DNA of 64,000 nucleotides from Annulohypoxylon bovei var. microspora. Lineage: Eukaryota > Ascomycota > Sordariomycetes > Xylariales > Hypoxylaceae. This document shows, piece by piece, positions 59,495 through 64,000 of the stretch (positions are counted from its first letter, which is position 1; each line of letters starts with the position of its first letter). The notes beneath the pieces were generated by a model. It searched no databases. It was not told the origin of the DNA and saw only the letters and a program-made list of their open reading frames with translations. The DNA is taken from NCBI GenBank assembly GCA_022836615.1, contig MU405223.1, forward strand, positions 335,443-399,442, read 5' to 3'. Both the position numbers and the translations under genes were made by a program.

Positions 59495-59964
59495 TTTGAA
59501 TTTGTTCTTATATGTATCGCACTAAGAATATCGTTTCCACGTAGTTTGCCTAGAAAGCCAACGATGCCGCTATTGGTAGATGATCATCTTATGTTCCGGA
59601 TGCGCCTAGCTGATAATGATATAGATATACCTTTTCCATGCCGGCAAGTATATCACGACATTGGGCTAATCTAAATGAGACACTGGTAACTAGAGTATGG
59701 TGTCAACCGCGTGCTTGATTGCTACCCGGACGTCCTATAGCGGAGGTGCAAAGACGCGGGGGGTATTGCGTGCTTCGCCTATAGAAGCCGTGGTAGGTGG
59801 GCGACATGGCTCTAGTCGACTGATAACGTGCTTCAAGATAACTTCAGTCTAGCGTTTATAAGTCTTGGGTTCTGGCCTCTTATAATCAAGATGATTAACT
59901 AAAAAGATTCATTCAGTCGGATTTTCGTTTCTATCGTACGAAGGTGGTTTACTGGCTTGGCAAT
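59495..59964. promoter_or_regulatory. Divergent promoter of copy 2 and the Baeyer-Villiger-type gene
   Basis: Short head-to-head spacer that must drive both genes. A TTTATAAG at 59855-59862, about 100 bases before the plus-strand ATG, is a possible TATA element. A GATATAGATATACC patch near 59620 could serve the minus-strand gene. No operator could be assigned. Confidence 0.45.
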
Positions 59965-61886
59965 ATGACCGTCGACGGCTTGGAGCAGACATCTACTACA
60001 AATGGATCAAAATTACCCTTATTAGCCCAAGAAGCTCCGGAAAAGCCAACGAATGGTGTACAAATACCAATAGTTGAGGTGACGGAAGCAGCTGAGCAGC
60101 TACTTAGGGAGCCAACGTTCTCTAGCTATCCTGTTCCAAGTGTCAAGTTAGAGAATCGCTATATTGATGAGCCGAGAGAGTTAAGGGTCGCCGTCATTGG
60201 CGCAGGACTTTCCGGAGTCTTGGCTGGCATACTCCTTCCGGCAAAGGTTCCTAATATAAAGCTGACAATATTCGAGAAGAATGCCGATGTGGTAAGCAAT
60301 ATCGCTAACAACTAAAGAGTTACAATCGTACTAATCAGACATAGGGCGGCACATGGTTTGAGAACATATATCCGGGGGTTAGGTGCGATGTACCAGCTCA
60401 CGTATACCAAACCAGCTTCTCCCCGAACACCAACTGGTCGGAGCAGTTCGCCCAGGGTCGCGAGATTCGCGATTACTGGCAGGGACTTGCGCGGAAGTAT
60501 GACGTGTACCAGTATTTAAAACTCTCCCAGAAGGTAGAAGAGATAAGCTGGGACGAGAAGAAGTCTGTCTGGAACGTGAAGGTGCATAACCTCAGCACCG
60601 GGGAGACCTTTAGTCAGGAGTTCGACTTCGTTCTGACGGCTATCGGCCGCTTCAACGCCTGGAAACTGCCTGACTATCCTGGGATAAACGAATTTAAGGG
60701 TCTCCTTAGACATGCATCTAACTGGGATCCTACCTTCGACCCCAATGGGAAACGGGTAGCGATCATTGGCAACGGCGCAAGCGGCATACAGCTTACCGCC
60801 AACCTCCAAAAGCGCGTCAAGCACCTGGACCACTACGCCCGGAATAAGACATGGGTCACAGCCTCATTCGCGGGCGACGATACCTCCATCGAGCCCATCC
60901 CCATATCGGCCGAGCTGCGAGAGTCGTTCAAGGACCCCAACGAATACGTCAAGTTCCGAAAGGAGCTCGAATCCAAATATTGGAGGGGCTTCTCCAGCTG
61001 GCTCAAGGGCTCCGACCTCAACAAGAAGTCCCGCGAAGAGTACACCGAGCTGATCAGAAAGCGGCTGGCCAACAAGCCGGAGCTCTTCGAGAAGATCATC
61101 CCCGACTTCTCCCCGCACTGCCGGCGCCTCACCCCGGGCCCCAACTACTTCGAGGCCATCACGGAGGACAACGTCGAGTACGTCCAGACGCGCATAAGGC
61201 GGTTCACGGCGACCGGGATCGAGACGGAGGACGGCCGGCACCGCGAGGTGGACGCGGTGTTCTGCGCGACGGGCGCGAACGTGGACATGGTGCCTCCCTT
61301 CGGGATCTGGGCGCATGGTAAGAACCTCTCGGATCTCTGGCGGCAGGACGGCGAGTTCGGGTTCCCGTACACGTACCTCGGGGCGGCGACGCCGGGGTTC
61401 CCGAACCTGTTGTTCGTGCACGGGCCGCACGGGTCGGGGCGGTCGGGCACGGTGCCGCACAGCGTGGAGGTGCAGGTGGCCTTCTTCGCGCGGCTGCTGC
61501 GCAAGGCGGCGCGCGAGGGCATCCGCACGACGCAGCCGTCGCGCCGCGCCGCCGACGACTTCGTCGCCTACTCCGACGCCTTCTTCGCCACCACCGTGCT
61601 GTCCGAGAGCTGCAGCTCCTGGTACAACAGCGGCCGCCCCGGCAGCCGCATCCACGGCCTCTGGCCCGGCAGCGCCGCCCACGTCACCGTCGTCCTGCGC
61701 GAGCCCCGCTGGGAGGACTGGGACTACGAGTACCTCTCCGACAGCGGCAACAGGCTCGCGTGGTATTTTGGCAGCGGCAGCACGAGGAGGGAGGAGGATC
61801 TTGGTGCTGATATCACGCCGTATATCAAGGACCCGGCTACCGTTGACTTGAGGGATGTGCATGAGAGCTGGTGGGACCTGCCTTGA
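59965..61886 (+). CDS. Baeyer-Villiger-type FAD/NADPH monooxygenase
   Basis: Class B flavoprotein monooxygenase expected to insert oxygen next to a carbonyl (ketone to ester or lactone) or oxidise a heteroatom. Exons 59965-60291 and 60345-61886 give 622 residues, with an N-terminal extension of about 70 residues as in many fungal Baeyer-Villiger enzymes. First Rossmann motif: VAVIGAGLSG (about residue 75-84); then GGTWFENIYPGVRCDVPAH, straddled by the intron at GG. The family fingerprint FxGxxxHxxxW[DP] is present as FKGLLRHASNWDP (Phe226-Trp236), followed by the NADPH motif VAIIGNGASGIQ. Later words: HCRRLTPGPNYFEAI, VDAVFCATGANVD and FVHGPHGSGRSG. The ATG at 59965 is the first in the frame. 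The 5' third is AT-rich and the 3' half very GC-rich. The substrate is unknown. Confidence 0.93.
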
Positions 61887-62679
61887 GGTAGGAAGTTCGG
61901 TTTTAGGGAACTTCTGGTCGAGATTTCGGAAAGTTCCTGGTATGTTAAGGATTGCTAGGATATCGAGATGTCCTAGAGCCAAGGAGCGAAGAAACGAGGA
62001 ATATTCGAAGGAAACAACCTAGCCTCTGTTGATCATAGGAACGGCATGAAAGACGGGTAGTCACTAGACTAACGGCACAAGAGTATTCTCATATTACCTA
62101 GATATGCTTTTTCATCACCAGAATGTTGATGGCATTCGTAAAGGCTATGCTCATTCGTCTATAGCGGCGAGATCTGCCTCGACATATGCTGTACGACTTC
62201 GATGATATAATAGGTATGTAGATAGGTAGGTTTCGATGGTAGTATTTCGCCCGCTTCTTGTTAGGTAAAGTCGTCGAAAGAGTTGATAGGCTAGTGGGCG
62301 TCATGACAAGCATAATAAGCTTCTTAGCTCAGACATGTACCGTGGGACTAACACGGCTGTCAGACTCGAGGATCAGATCCTCCACGATCTTAAGTCGAAC
62401 AATAAGGGCTGTGCTTCAAAATTCTAATTGTTTGGGTATCTGAACTGTTTATTTGTATTTTATATTCTGTGCCTCCGAAAATACTCGTGTAGAGGATATA
62501 TGCTCCGGACTTCGACGACGATGATTGGGGAAGTCCGTTCCGTGTGGCTGAAAGACCTACAACTTTCCACACACCAAGATCTTAACCTGAATGTAGCAGA
62601 CATACCCCTCCGTACCAAAGACAAAAAACGCCGAGTGTATACACGCGATGATATAATCGATTTTCGAGTAAACCACCGA
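61887..62679. other. Convergent 3' region between the FAD monooxygenase and the small membrane protein
   Basis: Genes on both sides end here. AT-rich, with a GTATGTAGATAGGTAGG patch near 62212-62230. No gene is supported. Confidence 0.45.
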
Positions 62680-63114
62680 TCATCCAGGCAATTCGTGCGC
62701 GAAATCTTTCTGCGTAGGCAGCTCGGCTCGAATTCCATCCTCCTTCCTTGCCGCACCCGTGCCAATCTCGCTAGGCTGCCCGACAATGCTGGTGCCATCC
62801 AACTCCCGTACGTACATCGTGTTGCCAAGCTCCGATATAGGTTGCGAGTCGAGTTCCATCTTCGGCACCACGGCGCCGACCATGGAGCCCTCAAGCTCCG
62901 GCTTGCTGGTAAGACCTTGTTCCACTATCGTGGGGGAGGAGCCGTCCGATTTTCCCTTCTCGAGGTCTTCCCTCTCCTTTGCTTCTTTTGCCTTCTCCTT
63001 TGCGTCTCTCTTCCTTTCCTTGCGCAGGTCGAAGTAGAGGCGTATCGCAACCGAGACGAGGAATCCCACGACGGAGAATACTATGCCGACTATCGATCCG
63101 GTGGAGAGGGCCAT
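62680..63114 (-). CDS. Small single-pass membrane protein of unknown function (5' end uncertain)
   Basis: A 144-residue frame from the ATG at 63114. It begins MALSTGSIVGIVFSVVGFLV, a glycine-rich hydrophobic segment of about 20-25 residues that reads as one transmembrane helix. A strongly basic, then mixed-charge juxtamembrane helix follows (LRKERKRDAKEKAKEAKERE). The tail is hydrophilic and ends KDFAHELPG; similar HELP-type ends occur on small fungal membrane proteins, but I cannot name the family. The frame continues upstream without an ATG, through PPTPANSEVRQHHGT, so a first exon with a signal or an extracellular Pro/Thr-rich part may be missing. Next to the oxidative genes, but no functional link is shown. 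Confidence 0.55.
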   Translation of the reverse strand: MALSTGSIVGIVFSVVGFLVSVAIRLYFDLRKERKRDAKEKAKEAKEREDLEKGKSDGSSPTIVEQGLTSKPELEGSMVGAVVPKMELDSQPISELGNTMYVRELDGTSIVGQPSEIGTGAARKEDGIRAELPTQKDFAHELPG

Positions 63115-63905
63115 ATCATCCCCGTCACCACGGGCGGTCCCGTGGTGTTGACGAACTTCGCTGTTTGCTGGTGTAGGAGGAACTCGTCCAAGATGGGAGC
63201 ACCGTAAATTTAGATATTCGATATAACCTTCTCGAGAGGTCGATGACGTATAGCTGGAATAGTTCAGGGTAGCAAAAATGATGTTGGTATTGTAGACGAC
63301 GATGACTTGATATGCCGTAGGGCTGGTTCGACTCGACGTCGAAGAAAGCAAAAAGGTCACGAGTTAGGGGGTATGTGTATCGACATCTCCAGGCAGAGAG
63401 AAAATTGTCGTGCTTAATCCCCTGATGCCATGTTCCAATTTACACGATGCGGCACAGCAATATGATCAACTTTAACAGTCCATCCACACCCTTGACTAGC
63501 AGTGGCCTGCAACACCCCCTTGTAGTTTGGTACACCTAGTAGTCCATTCTGCAGCGATTCGTTGATTGGCATCGTGAACGATTAGCACCACGCTGATCGT
63601 GAATATAAATAGTCAATCTAGTATTGCAAAGACCTATTAGATCTCGTTTGACATAGGCTCTTGAACAATTTTAATCGCCAGACAGTTGCTACTGCATAGT
63701 CGAAGGATGTTGATGTAGTAGTGACTAATATGAGACCCATTTTATACGTATGGGTGCGGTGAATGAAACTCATAATTGATGGTGGTTGGGACCAACGGGT
63801 CTTGTCGAGATCGGATCATTACTAAAGGGGAAAGTTGTTGGTTCTAACTTGCATAGCGTATCGTACTATGTTCTATGTAAATTGTGGGCTCGACGGTTGT
63901 CGACG
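63115..63905. other. Gene-free right flank
   Basis: Promoter side of the small membrane protein, possibly containing its missing first exon. I see no other gene and no RNA before the transposon fragment at 63906. Confidence 0.4.
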
Positions 63906-64000
63906 TAGTGTTCGGAATTTTAAAATACGTATATACAAAATACGTATTATACATGTATTAATACCATACAACCCTTCATTATACGTATAACGGATCGGAA
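63906..64000. mobile_element. Left end of a second hAT-like copy, cut by the window edge
   Basis: It starts TAGTGTTCGGAATTTTAAAA, which matches the right-hand terminus of the 43775-44302 element read on the other strand (TAGGGTTCTGCATTTCAAAA). It continues with the same ACGTAT/ATACGT subterminal words and ends in TATACGTATAACGGATCGG, matching TATACGTATAGCGGGTCGG of the first copy. It is more diverged, with several substitutions, and its other end lies outside the window. Confidence 0.7.

Noticed and set aside
60864..61982. 372-codon open frame on the minus strand across the Baeyer-Villiger-type gene
   Set aside because: Antisense shadow of a very GC-rich coding region with no domain.
62428..63207. 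259-codon plus-strand frame over the small membrane protein
   Set aside because: Starts at TTG, lacks a domain, and the opposite strand has a plausible transmembrane protein instead.

Overview
The window is nuclear DNA from a filamentous ascomycete (Pezizomycotina; a Sordariomycete is my best guess from gene content). Coding regions are split by short introns (roughly 50-250 bp) with GT...AG borders, genes are single and widely spaced, and proteins such as a UDP-galactopyranose mutase, a Chs7-type chaperone, a group X hybrid histidine kinase and fungal-type TFIIH Ssl1 are present. I place 14 protein-coding genes. For 12 of them I could trace every exon from an ATG to a stop in one consistent frame. 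Two (the sugar transporter at the left and the small membrane protein at the right) have an unresolved 5' end.

Layout, left to right. 0.3-2.6 kb: MFS sugar transporter (-). 7.4-8.6 kb: chitin synthase export chaperone Chs7 (+). 9.6-11.2 kb: TFIIH subunit Ssl1/p44 (+). 11.8-13.0 kb: 4-hydroxyphenylpyruvate dioxygenase (-), divergent from 14.1-14.9 kb: a TTC36-like tetratricopeptide protein (+). 15.8-16.6 kb: ribosomal protein L27 (+). 17.9-19.4 kb: nucleotide-sugar transporter of the UDP-galactofuranose type (-), divergent at about 6 kb from 25.4-27.2 kb: UDP-galactopyranose mutase (+). 28.8-36.4 kb: a 2,484-residue hybrid histidine kinase (+). 36-48 kb: gene-poor. 48.3-49.8 kb: a disordered fungal protein of unknown role (+). 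50-55 kb: gene-poor. 55.3-61.9 kb: two bacterial-luciferase-like FMN monooxygenases (-) and a Baeyer-Villiger-type FAD monooxygenase (+), which look like a small oxidative cluster. 62.7-63.1 kb: a small single-pass membrane protein (-).

Three pairings suggest function. Dioxygenase plus TTC36-like protein places a tyrosine-catabolism enzyme beside the relative of its reported mammalian stabiliser. Mutase plus transporter is the galactofuranose supply pair, adjacent in aspergilli, here separated by gene-free DNA carrying a transposon. The three flavin monooxygenases may act on one substrate.

Gene-free DNA carries three complete non-autonomous DNA transposons, each with terminal inverted repeats and intact target-site duplications of 9 bp, 5 bp and 8 bp, plus one copy cut by the right edge of the window. 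No tRNA, rRNA or CRISPR array was recognised.
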